32,339 nt of DNA from contig JALVPS010000332.1 in assembly GCA_027031685.1 (NCBI GenBank), positions 1 to 32,339 of the forward strand, read 5' to 3'. The notes under the pieces are model-generated. The model was not told the DNA's origin, did not search any database, and saw only the letters and a list, made by a program, of their open reading frames with translations. Position numbers and translations under genes: made by a program. This document shows positions 6,621 to 13,411 of this stretch, in pieces (within the stretch, counting starts at the first letter, position 1; every line of letters starts with the position of its first letter). Source of the stretch: Gammaproteobacteria bacterium. Lineage in GTDB: Bacteria; Pseudomonadota; Gammaproteobacteria; UWMA-0217.

Positions 6621-6974
6621 TCAGTCCGGGCAGAGGGTGATCTGCGCCGCGCCGCTGGCCGGGTCCAGGCTCAGCTCGATCTCGCAGGACTCGGTCAGGG
6701 TGTCCACCGGGGTGGGGTCGTCGGCGCAGCTGCAGCCGGCGATGACGCTGGTGTAGAACAGCCGGGCGCGCAGCCACAGGCGGTCGCCGCGCCGTTCGCG
6801 CCGCAGCGGCACCACCGACAGCGGCGCATCCAGGGCGTAGTTGCCGTGCCGCAGCCCGGCCTGCAGCGGCAGGGCCGGCTGGCCCAGCGCGGCCAGGCGC
6901 GCCGCCAGCACGGTGTCGAAGTCGGGGCGGTCCCAGGCGGCGACCAGTTCGGGCAGGTGCAGGGTGTCGGACAT
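6621..6974 (-). CDS. Conserved-looking hypothetical protein with a Cys cluster
   Basis: This 117-residue protein has no signal peptide and no family I recognise. It begins MSDTLHLPELVAAWDRPDFD and shows an alternating pattern that looks beta-rich (NYALDAPLSVVPLR, RLWLRARLFYTSV, CEIELSLDPASGAAQITLCP). A compact CSCADDPTP cluster is followed by TESC and a final Cys near the C-terminus, so metal or disulfide binding is possible. Codon use matches its neighbours and the convergent and divergent neighbours leave it as a lone gene. The ATG at 6974 is chosen because the longer upstream frame reads through the pcuA promoter region. No strong ribosome-binding site is seen. Confidence 0.6.
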   Translation of the reverse strand: MSDTLHLPELVAAWDRPDFDTVLAARLAALGQPALPLQAGLRHGNYALDAPLSVVPLRRERRGDRLWLRARLFYTSVIAGCSCADDPTPVDTLTESCEIELSLDPASGAAQITLCPD

Positions 6975-7055
6975 GGCGGGGCAGGTCAGGGGGCTCCCGC
7001 CGATTGTAGCGTCTGCCGCGCCTTGCGATTGGGCAAACCGGGGCCCCTGGCGTGG

Positions 7056-7064
7056 TGCTACACT
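7056..7064 (+). promoter_or_regulatory. Extended -10 promoter candidate for the PCu(A)C gene
   Basis: TGCTACACT matches TGn-TAnacT, placing a start about seven bases downstream and leaving a ~27-base leader with GAGGAG before the ATG at 7098. No convincing -35 is present. The 123-base gap 6975-7097 also serves the divergent gene starting at 6974. Confidence 0.45.
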
Positions 7065-7097
7065 GCCCATTCCCTTGCAGACATTGAGGAGTTTTCC

Positions 7098-7571
7098 ATG
7101 AAGCGTGCTTTGCTGATCGGTGGGCTGTTGTGGCTGGGCGCCGGCCTGGCACAGGCGGGAGTAACGGTGGTGGATGCCTGGGTGCGGGTCATGCCGCCCG
7201 GAGCGCGCGCCAGCGCCGCCTTCATGACCCTGAAGAACAGCGACGACAGCCCCCACGCCCTGGTGAGGGCGCGCAGCGACGTGGCGCGCCTGGTGGAGCT
7301 GCACACCCACATCCACGACAACGGCGTGATGCGCATGCGGCCGGTCGAGCGCATCGACATCCCGGCCGGGGGCAGCGTGGCGCTCGAGCCCGGCGGCTAC
7401 CACATCATGCTCATCGACCTGCAGCGGCCCATCAAGGCCGGCGACCACGTGGCCCTGGAGCTGGAACTGGACGACGGCACACGGCTCGCCGTGCAGGCCG
7501 AGGCGCGCAGTCCGCGGCGGGGCGCCATGCCGGCCATGCACCACGGACACGAGCACCACGAGGCCCACTGA
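7098..7571 (+). CDS. Periplasmic PCu(A)C-family copper chaperone
   Basis: This 157-residue protein has a signal peptide (residues 1-20, cleavage after LAQA) and the full PCu(A)C cupredoxin-like domain. The defining copper motif H-x10-M-x21-H-x-M is exact: His69, Met80, His102 and Met104 (YHIM). WVRVMPPGARASAAFMTLKN is the conserved N-terminal part. The C-terminus adds a His/Met-rich tail (MPAMHHGHEHHEAH), a second likely copper-binding site. Family members carry Cu(I) in the periplasm to cytochrome oxidase or nitrous oxide reductase assembly. No SCO gene is adjacent here. It starts at an ATG after GAGGAG. Confidence 0.92.
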   Translation: MKRALLIGGLLWLGAGLAQAGVTVVDAWVRVMPPGARASAAFMTLKNSDDSPHALVRARSDVARLVELHTHIHDNGVMRMRPVERIDIPAGGSVALEPGGYHIMLIDLQRPIKAGDHVALELELDDGTRLAVQAEARSPRRGAMPAMHHGHEHHEAH

Positions 7572-7617
7572 AGCGGGGGCTTGAAACGGCCGCGACCCGT
7601 CCCCATCACCCATCAGC

Positions 7618-7646
7618 GCCGGCGGATGGCGGCGCCCTCCGCCGGC
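7618..7646 (+). terminator. Hairpin after the PCu(A)C gene
   Basis: GCCGGCGGA (7618-7626) and TCCGCCGGC (7638-7646) pair perfectly over 9 bp around an 11-base loop, 47 bases after the pcuA-type stop and 28 bases before the next ATG. Only TTCCC follows, so termination would be partial at best; processing or 3' stabilisation is as likely. Confidence 0.5.
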
Positions 7647-7674
7647 TTCCCATCCACGAAAAGGAGGCTGATCG

Positions 7675-7890
7675 ATGACGGGTACTGCCTACAACAAGCA
7701 TCCCAAGGCCGACACGCTGCTGCATCGCGCCAGCGACACCGGCTACCGCATCGGCTGGAAGCACAAGTACAACTTCCAGCGCGGTCACTTCGACGAGGAG
7801 ATGACCTACGGCGAGGCCAAGAAAAAGGCCGAGGAATTGCAGAAGCAGGAACCGGACAAGGTCTTCTGGCCGGAAATCATTCACGCCTGA
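7675..7890 (+). CDS. Small conserved-looking hypothetical protein
   Basis: This 71-residue soluble protein starts at an ATG eight bases after AAGGAGGC, an excellent ribosome-binding site. It is hydrophilic, Lys/Tyr/His-rich and ends in an amphipathic helix (YGEAKKKAEELQKQEPDK). The middle (DTGYRIGWKHKYNFQRGHF) looks beta-stranded. Its Lys usage is higher than that of neighbouring genes, as expected for a well-expressed small protein. A good intrinsic terminator follows. I do not recognise a family. Confidence 0.7.
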   Translation: MTGTAYNKHPKADTLLHRASDTGYRIGWKHKYNFQRGHFDEEMTYGEAKKKAEELQKQEPDKVFWPEIIHA

Positions 7891-7903
7891 TCTTTCCCCT
7901 TCC

Positions 7904-7931
7904 GGGCGGGCCCAGGTCCGCCCTTTCTTTT
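7904..7931 (+). terminator. Intrinsic terminator
   Basis: GGGCGG (7904-7909) pairs with CCGCCC (7918-7923) and is followed by TTTCTTTT, a classic Rho-independent terminator 14 bases after the stop of the 71-residue gene. Confidence 0.8.
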
Positions 7932-7999
7932 GCGCGGATGCCGGCGCGCCCGCCTTGCGCTATGTTTCCTGCAGGAGCGCATGCATCGGAGAGACAGCC

Positions 8000-8716
8000 A
8001 TGAACGCACAGACGTTGTTGGACCAGCTGCTCCGCTCGGGCCGCGAGCTGGTCGAGCAGGGCCGGCAGCTGGCCGGCAGGGGCGAGCGGGCCCTGGAAGA
8101 GCGCCTCGGCGTGCCGGCCGAGGGGCCGGAGCGGCAGGCCATGCTGGACGGCATGAAGAAGGGCGCCCTGGCGGCCGGGGCGCTGGCCCTGCTGCTGGGC
8201 ACCCGCGCCGGGCGGCGCCTGGGCGGCACGGCCCTCAGGCTGGGCAGCCTGGCGGCGGTGGGCGGGCTGGCCTGGAAGGCCTTTCAGGACTGGCAGCGCG
8301 GCCAGGGCGGGGCGGCACAGCCGGCCGGGACGCCCGTGCACCGGCTGGCGGGGCCGGCCTCCGAGCGGCGCAGCCGCCAGCTGCTGCGCGCCATGATCGC
8401 CGCCGCCAAGGCGGACGGCCACATCGACGCCGACGAGCTGGCCCGCATCCGCGAGCAGATCGACCGCCTCGGACTGGGCGGCGAGCTGACCCGGTTCATG
8501 CGTGACGAGGTGGCGCGGCCGCTGGATGTGCAGGCCGTGGCCGAGGGCGTGGAGGATCCGGAGAGCGCCGCGGAGGTGTACCTGGCCTCGCTGCTGGTCA
8601 TCGACACCCAGAACGAGCAGGAGCGTCAGTACCTGGACCGGCTGGCAGACGCCCTGCACCTGCCGCCGGCGCTGCGCGAGCGGCTGGAGCGGCAGGTGGC
8701 CGAAGGCGCGGACTGA
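8000..8716 (+). CDS. DUF533 (YebE-like) protein with TerB-like domain
   Basis: This 238-residue protein has an N-terminal amphipathic region (LLDQLLRSGRELVEQGRQLA), a hydrophobic Gly/Ala/Leu segment at about 54-92 (GALAAGALALLLGTRAGRRL, LGSLAAVGGLAWKAFQ) that is probably membrane-embedded, and a C-terminal all-helical TerB-like domain. The latter includes LLRAMIAAAKADGHIDADEL, with the acidic EF-hand-like DGHIDADE stretch, and VYLASLLVIDTQNEQERQYL. This matches DUF533/YebE. YebE belongs to envelope-stress regulons in enterics, but the biochemical role is unknown. The ATG at 8000 follows GGAGAG; upstream in-frame codons have no such site. Confidence 0.85.
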   Translation: MNAQTLLDQLLRSGRELVEQGRQLAGRGERALEERLGVPAEGPERQAMLDGMKKGALAAGALALLLGTRAGRRLGGTALRLGSLAAVGGLAWKAFQDWQRGQGGAAQPAGTPVHRLAGPASERRSRQLLRAMIAAAKADGHIDADELARIREQIDRLGLGGELTRFMRDEVARPLDVQAVAEGVEDPESAAEVYLASLLVIDTQNEQERQYLDRLADALHLPPALRERLERQVAEGAD

Positions 8717-8900
8717 GACGGCCGGTCCGCCACCCGCGTATGCTGCCGCCGTTGCGCGCCCGCTGGGCCATGGCCAGACCCTGCGGGTGGGTGATAATGT
8801 CCACCTCATGCACGCGGGTCGCTACTGGTCGCAGGATTGGTTGGGCGCAATGCCCATTGACGGCCCGCGGTGAGCGGCCACCAGCCATGGGAGCACCCCC

Positions 8901-9425
8901 TTGAACACCGATCTGGTCATCTCCGCAGTCGGCCGAGACCGGCCCGGCATCGTCGAGCAGCTGGCGGAGGCCATCACCGCCACCGGCTGCAATATCGAAC
9001 AGAGCCGCATGGCTCAGTTGGGTGGTGAATTCGCCATCATCTTGCGCGTCACGGGCACGGCGGAGGCCATCGCCTGCCTGGCCGAAGTCACGGACGAGAT
9101 CGAAGAGGCCACCGGCCTCAGCCTGCTCACCCGCGCCAGCGAGGCGGCCCCCGCGCGCGAGGCGCTGCCCTGCCGGGTGGAGGTGGTGGCCATGGACCAG
9201 CCGGGCATCGTGCACGAGGTGACCGCCTTCTTCGCCCGGCGCGGCATCAACATCGCCGAACTGGCCACCGACACCTACGCCGCGCCCCACACCGGCACGC
9301 CCATGTTCTCCCTGGCCATGACCGTGCAGCTGCCGGCCGGCACCGCGCCCGGCAAGTTGCGCCAGGCCTTCCAGGCCTTCTGCGATGAGCAGGGCATCGA
9401 CGGCACCCTGGAGGCGGTGCGGTGA
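8901..9425 (+). CDS. gcvR: GcvR-like regulator with two ACT domains
   Basis: This 174-residue protein is built of two ACT domains (about 4-75 and 89-165): LVISAVGRDRPGIVEQLAEA and VEVVAMDQPGIVHEVTAFFA each carry the DxPGIV ligand-binding turn. The pattern and length fit GcvR, which binds GcvA and, depending on glycine, represses the glycine cleavage genes. The only usable start is TTG at 8901 (GGGAG lies upstream); no ATG or GTG is in frame before the first ACT strand. The usual gammaproteobacterial neighbour bcp is absent; an unknown protein follows ten bases later. The 184-base gap before it (8717-8900) has a GATAAT at 8793-8798 but no -35. Confidence 0.85.
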   Translation: MNTDLVISAVGRDRPGIVEQLAEAITATGCNIEQSRMAQLGGEFAIILRVTGTAEAIACLAEVTDEIEEATGLSLLTRASEAAPAREALPCRVEVVAMDQPGIVHEVTAFFARRGINIAELATDTYAAPHTGTPMFSLAMTVQLPAGTAPGKLRQAFQAFCDEQGIDGTLEAVR

Positions 9426-9434
9426 GGCGGGGCC

Positions 9435-9920
9435 GTGGCGCGCGATGAGCGCCTGCCCCGCCCGGCGGCGGAAGGAGAGGGGCGCGCCGGCGCGGTGTGG
9501 CCGGGGCCCGACTACCAGCGCCAGGTGGCCGAGCTGCGCCGCCGCGTGGGGCAGGAGATCTACCTGGCCGAAGTGCGTGGTGACGACCTGCACCTGTCGG
9601 TCAGCTTCGCCCATCGGCCCTACCGCCTGCTGGCGGTGGTGGATTATCCGCTCCCCGACCCGGCGACCCATCTCTACCCCCATATGCTGGTGCTGGACGA
9701 CGGCCGCGGCGTCAATCTGGGACGCATTGCCCGCGTCAGTCTGGAGCGGCCCTTCCAGCCCGCTCCCGAGCAGATCCTGTTTCAGGACGCGCGCCTGAAC
9801 GAGGCCCTGTTGTCCTCGGAGCGCCGCCTGTCGCGCGAGCAGGTGCACCGCCTGTCGCGTGCCCACCTGGGGACGCTGCTGGGCCGGCCGCCGCCGCGCC
9901 GGCTGGAGGGGGAGGACTGA
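9435..9920 (+). CDS. Hypothetical protein downstream of gcvR
   Basis: This 161-residue protein reads from a GTG at 9435, ten bases after the gcvR stop, so it is probably co-transcribed. The N-terminus is Arg/Glu/Gly-rich and disordered-looking. The centre is mixed alpha/beta (DYQRQVAELRRRVGQEIYLA, LHLSVSFAHRPYRLLAVVDY, HLYPHMLVLDDGRGVNLGRI), and the end is helical and basic. There is no signal peptide or membrane helix. I recognise no family. An ATG at 9444 is in the wrong frame, so GTG is preferred. Confidence 0.65.
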   Translation: MARDERLPRPAAEGEGRAGAVWPGPDYQRQVAELRRRVGQEIYLAEVRGDDLHLSVSFAHRPYRLLAVVDYPLPDPATHLYPHMLVLDDGRGVNLGRIARVSLERPFQPAPEQILFQDARLNEALLSSERRLSREQVHRLSRAHLGTLLGRPPPRRLEGED

Positions 9921-9935
9921 GCGGAGCGAAATAAT

Positions 9936-9950
9936 GGCGCCCGGGGCGCC
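9936..9950. other. Hairpin between convergent genes
   Basis: GGCGCC-CGG-GGCGCC forms a perfect 6-bp stem with a 3-base loop between the converging ends at 9920 and 9979, followed by a second small hairpin (TCTGT-GGA-ACAGA, 9959-9971). Neither has a T-run on either strand, so a termination role is uncertain. Confidence 0.35.
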
Positions 9951-9978
9951 ACGTTACGTCTGTGGAACAGATGGGACG

Positions 9979-10353
9979 TCAGCGCTTGGCGTGCTTGAAG
10001 GCCTCGTCGCAGGCCTTGCCGTACATGTTGTCCTCGGTGCGCTCCCAGGTCATGGCGTGCCAGTCCACCACCTTGTCCTGGTCGGTGAACAGCAGCAGGC
10101 TGCCGCAGGTGGGTGACTTCATGGGCACCATGTAGGTGTACTTGTTGCCTTCCTTGCGCATGGGGCCGGCGATGCCGTACTCCTGTTTGAGGAAGCTGTC
10201 CACTTGGGCGAGATTCTGGCCGTAGTACTTCTCGATGGAGCGGGCCAGCTTCAGGGCGAGGCCCTCGTCGGTGTCGGCCGTCGCCGTGGCCGCGCCGGTC
10301 AGGGCGGCGAGGAGCAGGGCGCTACCGAGGGCGATGTGGGAGACTGTCTTCAT
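9979..10353 (-). CDS. Small exported protein of unknown function
   Basis: This 124-residue protein has a signal peptide (MKTVSHIALGSALLLAALTG, cleavage near ATATA-DT). The mature part is a small soluble domain: LALKLARSIEKYYGQNLAQV, then KYTYMVPMKSPTCGSLLLFT, VVDWHAMTWERTEDNMYG and KACDEAFKHAKR. The two Cys could form a disulfide in the periplasm. The start at 10353 is fixed by the signal peptide, with AGGA upstream. It is a lone gene, convergent with the gene at 9435. I do not recognise a family. Confidence 0.75.
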   Translation of the reverse strand: MKTVSHIALGSALLLAALTGAATATADTDEGLALKLARSIEKYYGQNLAQVDSFLKQEYGIAGPMRKEGNKYTYMVPMKSPTCGSLLLFTDQDKVVDWHAMTWERTEDNMYGKACDEAFKHAKR

Positions 10354-10387
10354 GGCGAGTGTCCTGTCTGAAATAAAAACTCTTTGG

Positions 10388-10416
10388 AAGTTAGAGGGAT
10401 AGTCCAGTAATTGCAA
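10388..10416 (-). promoter_or_regulatory. Sigma-70-type promoter for the small exported protein
   Basis: On the minus strand TTGCAA (10416-10411), a 17-base spacer and TAACTT (10393-10388) form a reasonable -35/-10 pair about 34 bases upstream of the ATG at 10353. The area is clearly AT-richer than its surroundings. The rest of the 212-base gap 10354-10565 shows nothing else I can name. Confidence 0.55.
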
Positions 10417-10565
10417 GTGATGTTTGAATATGGACTGTTGCGTTGCCGTTGCCCCGGCGCAGGGGGGTGTCCCCTGCCGGGAGGCTATTCTGCGGCGCGC
10501 CGGCGCGGCTCCGCAAGGGAACCATCTGCCAAGCCCGGCGCAGTTCAACCCCTCCGGGGCAACCC

Positions 10566-11057
10566 ATGACCTCCACCGCCGATTCCGACTTGCTCGCCGC
10601 CAGTGGCCTGCTCCAGCGCCTGCAGGCGACATGCCCGCGGCGCCTGCTGTGGCTGGCGTCGTTGCCCTGTCCCGCGCTGCCTGGCGTGGCGGTCACCACG
10701 CTGCCCCTGGCGGAGGCCAGGGCCGGGCTGGCCGGGCTGCCGCGCCAGTCGCTGGCCGTGCTGGTGGATCCCCTGGCCGCCCTGCCGCGGCGCGAGGCCG
10801 AGGCCCTGCTGGCGGCCCTGCGCGACCTGCACGCCGAGGCCCTGCTGCTGCTCACTCCGCTGCAGGCGGGAGCGGAAGCGGGCTGGAAGGTGGCCGATCT
10901 GCTGGCCCTGGGCCTGCGGCAAGTGGCCACCACGCGTCACGGGGGGCGCGACTGGTGGCTGTGCCACTTCAATCTGTACGACTACAAGGTCACGCCGGAC
11001 TGGTTCAACCCGCGCTTCTGGGCCCATCCGGAGCGCTGGGACAAGGACTGGTGGTGA
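10566..11057 (+). CDS. DUF6231-like hypothetical protein
   Basis: This 163-residue soluble protein has a Leu/Ala-rich alpha/beta N-terminal region (LLQRLQATCPRRLLWLASLP, LAVLVDPLAALPRREAEALL, AEALLLLTPLQAG) that resembles part of a Rossmann-like fold. It ends with a conserved-looking aromatic tail (WWLCHFNLYDYKVTPDWFNP, then RFWAHPERWDKDWW). That tail recalls the DUF6231 family of Pseudomonas and relatives; I am moderately sure. An ATG at 10566 is the only sensible start; no strong ribosome-binding site is seen. It precedes ibaG but has its own gap and promoter between. Confidence 0.6.
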   Translation: MTSTADSDLLAASGLLQRLQATCPRRLLWLASLPCPALPGVAVTTLPLAEARAGLAGLPRQSLAVLVDPLAALPRREAEALLAALRDLHAEALLLLTPLQAGAEAGWKVADLLALGLRQVATTRHGGRDWWLCHFNLYDYKVTPDWFNPRFWAHPERWDKDWW

Positions 11058-11079
11058 GGCGGCGCCGCGGCGCGGGCTT

Positions 11080-11108
11080 TTGGCGCGCCGCCGGCCGGCC
11101 GGTAGAAT
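11080..11108 (+). promoter_or_regulatory. Sigma-70 promoter for the BolA/IbaG gene
   Basis: TTGGCG (11080-11085), a 17-base spacer and TAGAAT (11103-11108) form a good promoter 36 bases upstream of the ATG at 11145; GGAGGGAGG lies in the leader. Confidence 0.65.
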
Positions 11109-11144
11109 GGCGCGCCCGCGATCTGGAGGGAGGCACGGAAGATC

Positions 11145-11396
11145 ATGCAACCGGATGAAATCAAGGCCCTCATCACGGCCGGCATCCCCGGCAGCCAGGT
11201 GACGGTCACCGGCGATGGCAGACATTTCGAGGCCACCGTGGTGAGCGACGCCTTCGAGGGGCTGTCCATGCTCAAGCAGCATCAGATGGTCTACCGGGTG
11301 CTCGACGAGCACATCGCCAGTGGGGCCATCCACGCCCTCAGCATCCGTTCCTACACGCCCGCCGCCTGGGCACGGGTGCGGGGTGGTGGCGAATAG
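11145..11396 (+). CDS. ibaG: BolA-family protein, IbaG-like
   Basis: This 83-residue protein is the length of IbaG (YrbA), the shorter of the two enteric BolA proteins. The BolA fold signature is present: IKALITAGIPGSQVTVTGDG, HFEATVVSDAFEGLSMLKQH with the conserved His, and VYRVLDEHIASGAIHALSIR. BolA proteins bind [2Fe-2S] glutaredoxins (Grx4-type) through this His and a loop residue and take part in iron-sulfur handling. In many gammaproteobacteria ibaG lies beside murA and mla genes; that context is absent here, so bolA itself is possible. Start after GGAGGGAGG. Confidence 0.85.
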   Translation: MQPDEIKALITAGIPGSQVTVTGDGRHFEATVVSDAFEGLSMLKQHQMVYRVLDEHIASGAIHALSIRSYTPAAWARVRGGGE

Positions 11397-11480
11397 CCGC
11401 CGCCCCGGCCGTCCGCCGAAGCAATCCTTCCCGCTGAACTTTTTGTCCATTCCCCCCTCTCAACGGGGGCATACGCTGCC

Positions 11481-13031
11481 ATGCCATCAGGAATGGACAG
11501 GAATATAAGACGGATACTCCATCCCGCACACCCCGTGACACGCCGCTGGCTGGCCCTGGCGGCCCTGCTGTGGTTGTGGCCGGCCGTGCTGCTGGCCTTT
11601 GGTTACGACGACGTGGTGCGGCGCGCCGCCGCGCTGGCCGCGCGGCCCTATGAGCCGCCGCCGCAGGTGCCCGAGTTCCTGCGGCGGCTGGATTACGATG
11701 CCCATCGCGACATCCGCTTCCGCCCCGAACACAGCCTGTGGCGCCATCCCGGCACACACTTCGATGTGCAGCTGTTCCACCCCGGCGCGGTGTTCGACCG
11801 CCCCGTGCGCATCAATATCTACGACAGCACCGGCGTGCACCCGCTGCCCTTCCACAAGGACTGGTTCGACTATGGCCGCAGTGCCGCCCTGGTCGAACGC
11901 ATCCCGGACGATCTGGGCTACGCCGGCTTCAAGGTCTACTACCCCCTCAATCGGCCGGACGTGCAGGACGAGGTGATCGCCTTCGCCGGTGCCAGTTATT
12001 TCCGCGCCGTGAGCGCCGGGGCCCGTTACGGCCTGTCGGCGCGCGGGCTGGCCATCGACACCGGCCTGGAGAGCGGCGAGGAGTTCCCCCTGTTCCGCGA
12101 GTTCTGGCTGGAGCGGCCCGGGCCGCGCGCCACGGTCATGGTGGTGTACGCGCTGCTGGACGGGCCGCGCGTCACGGGCGCCTACCGCTTCGTCATCCAT
12201 CCTGGCCGCACCACCTGGGTGGACGTGCGCGCCACCCTGTTCCAGCGCGAGGCCGTAAAGGAACTGGGCATCGCCCCGCTCACCAGCATGTTCTGGTACG
12301 GCGAGGCCCATCCGCGCCCCGCCGCCGACTACCGCGACGAGGTGCACGACTCGGACGGCCTGTTCCTGGTGAACGGCAACGGCGAGCGCCTGTGGCGGCC
12401 GCTGGGCAACGAGCGGCGCCTGCGTCTGAGCCAGTTTCGGCAGGAGAACCCGCGCCTGTTCGGCCTGCTGCAGCGCGACCGCGACTTCGCCAGTTACCAG
12501 GACCTGGAGGCGCGCATGGAGCTGCGCCCCTCGGCCTGGGTGGAGCCGGTCGGTGACTGGGGGCGCGGCTATGTCAAGCTGACCGAGATCCCCACCCGCA
12601 ACGAATTCAACGACAACATCGTCGCCTACTGGGTCATGGACCCCGCACCGCCGGTCGACCATCCCGTGGAGATCGCCTACCGCATCGGCTGGAGCTTGGA
12701 CGAGCCGCTGGCCGATGCCGGCGGCCGTGTCGTCGGTACCCGCTTGGCGGACGGCCATGTAGAGGGCACGCGCCGCTTCCTGGTGGACTTCGCCGGCCCC
12801 GCCCTGGCCGCGCTGGACCCCGACGCCGAGGTGCAGGGCGTGGTGAGCGGCGACCGCAAGGTGGACATCGTGGAGCAGCACGTGACCCGCAACCCGGTCA
12901 CCGGCGGTTGGCGCCTGTCCTTCGCCCTGCGTCCGCCCCGCAAGCGGCCGCTGGTGCTGCGCGCCTACCTGCGCCATGGCGACGACGTGGTGAGTGAGAC
13001 CTGGACCTGGCTGATGGAGCCTGAATCATGA
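11481..13031 (+). CDS. opgG: Periplasmic glucan biosynthesis protein OpgG
   Basis: This 516-residue protein is full length for OpgG/MdoG, which modifies osmoregulated periplasmic glucan after OpgH makes the beta-glucose backbone. The signal peptide is RRWLALAALLWLWPAVLLAF, near residues 21-40. Typical segments follow: FGYDDVVRRAAALAARPYEP, LDYDAHRDIRFRPEHSLWR, YFRAVSAGARYGLSARGLAI, ALLDGPRVTGAYRFVIHPG, TSMFWYGE and VDFAGPALAAL. The N-terminus is a little long; an ATG at 11493 preceded by ATCAGGA or a GTG at 11535 would shorten it. The stop overlaps the next ATG (ATGA, 13028-13031), so translation of the following split opgH genes is coupled. Confidence 0.93.
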   Translation: MPSGMDRNIRRILHPAHPVTRRWLALAALLWLWPAVLLAFGYDDVVRRAAALAARPYEPPPQVPEFLRRLDYDAHRDIRFRPEHSLWRHPGTHFDVQLFHPGAVFDRPVRINIYDSTGVHPLPFHKDWFDYGRSAALVERIPDDLGYAGFKVYYPLNRPDVQDEVIAFAGASYFRAVSAGARYGLSARGLAIDTGLESGEEFPLFREFWLERPGPRATVMVVYALLDGPRVTGAYRFVIHPGRTTWVDVRATLFQREAVKELGIAPLTSMFWYGEAHPRPAADYRDEVHDSDGLFLVNGNGERLWRPLGNERRLRLSQFRQENPRLFGLLQRDRDFASYQDLEARMELRPSAWVEPVGDWGRGYVKLTEIPTRNEFNDNIVAYWVMDPAPPVDHPVEIAYRIGWSLDEPLADAGGRVVGTRLADGHVEGTRRFLVDFAGPALAALDPDAEVQGVVSGDRKVDIVEQHVTRNPVTGGWRLSFALRPPRKRPLVLRAYLRHGDDVVSETWTWLMEPES

Positions 13032-13411
13032 GCGAAACACCCGTACCCCGCGTGCATTACCCGCTGGCCTGTCACGCGCCGCCCGACCTGCTGGCCGAGG
13101 CGCGCCGTCTGGCCGCCCGCGGCGAGACCTGGCTGCGGGCGGCCGGTTGGCCGCCGGCGCAGGCCAGCCGGCGCGCCCGCGAGCTGGCGGCTGCGACCCT
13201 GGCGACGCCTCGCTGGCTGCGGGGCGAGGACCCTTGGCCGTGGCTGCTGGCGCGCCTGCAGGCAGAGCTGCAGGCCAGCCTGCCGCTGGTCGGGCGCGAG
13301 GCCCTGTATCCGCGCCCGCGTCGCTGCATGGCGCCACGGCCGGCCCCCGCCCGCTGGTGGCGGCGGCTGGCGCGTCGCCTCGGCGGCGGCCAACGCGGAC
13401 TGGCCTCATGA
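13028..13411 (+). CDS. Separate N-terminal cytoplasmic domain of OpgH
   Basis: This 127-residue Arg/Ala-rich protein lies between opgG and the OpgH core, joined to both by ATGA overlaps. Its pattern follows the ~140-residue cytoplasmic N-terminus of E. coli OpgH: a PLACHAPPDLLAEARRLAA start, LLARLQAELQASLPL, and near the end RRCMAPRPAPARWWRRLARR, aligning with the E. coli stretch SSMFPDPWRT...GRFWDRLRGR. In E. coli that N-terminal region binds FtsZ and couples nutrient state to division. Here it is its own polypeptide ending just before the first membrane helix of the next ORF. The identification rests on alignment from memory and order of motifs, not on a search. Confidence 0.65.
   Translation: MSETPVPRVHYPLACHAPPDLLAEARRLAARGETWLRAAGWPPAQASRRARELAAATLATPRWLRGEDPWPWLLARLQAELQASLPLVGREALYPRPRRCMAPRPAPARWWRRLARRLGGGQRGLAS

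Noticed and set aside
8793..8798. GATAAT as a promoter for gcvR
   Set aside because: No -35 at a suitable distance and more than 100 bases from the TTG start; left as a remark only.
11060..11080. GC hairpin with CTTTT as a terminator after 11057
   Set aside because: The stem is only about 4 bp and overlaps the -35 of the next promoter.
11487..12977. 496-codon minus-strand frame opposite opgG
   Set aside because: Mirrors opgG codon structure; opgG is a complete, conserved protein.
13147..13407. Upstream extension of opgH as its N-terminus
   Set aside because: It is the shifted frame of the 127-residue ORF, reads as Ala/Gly/Pro shadow, and lacks the N-domain pattern seen in the other frame.
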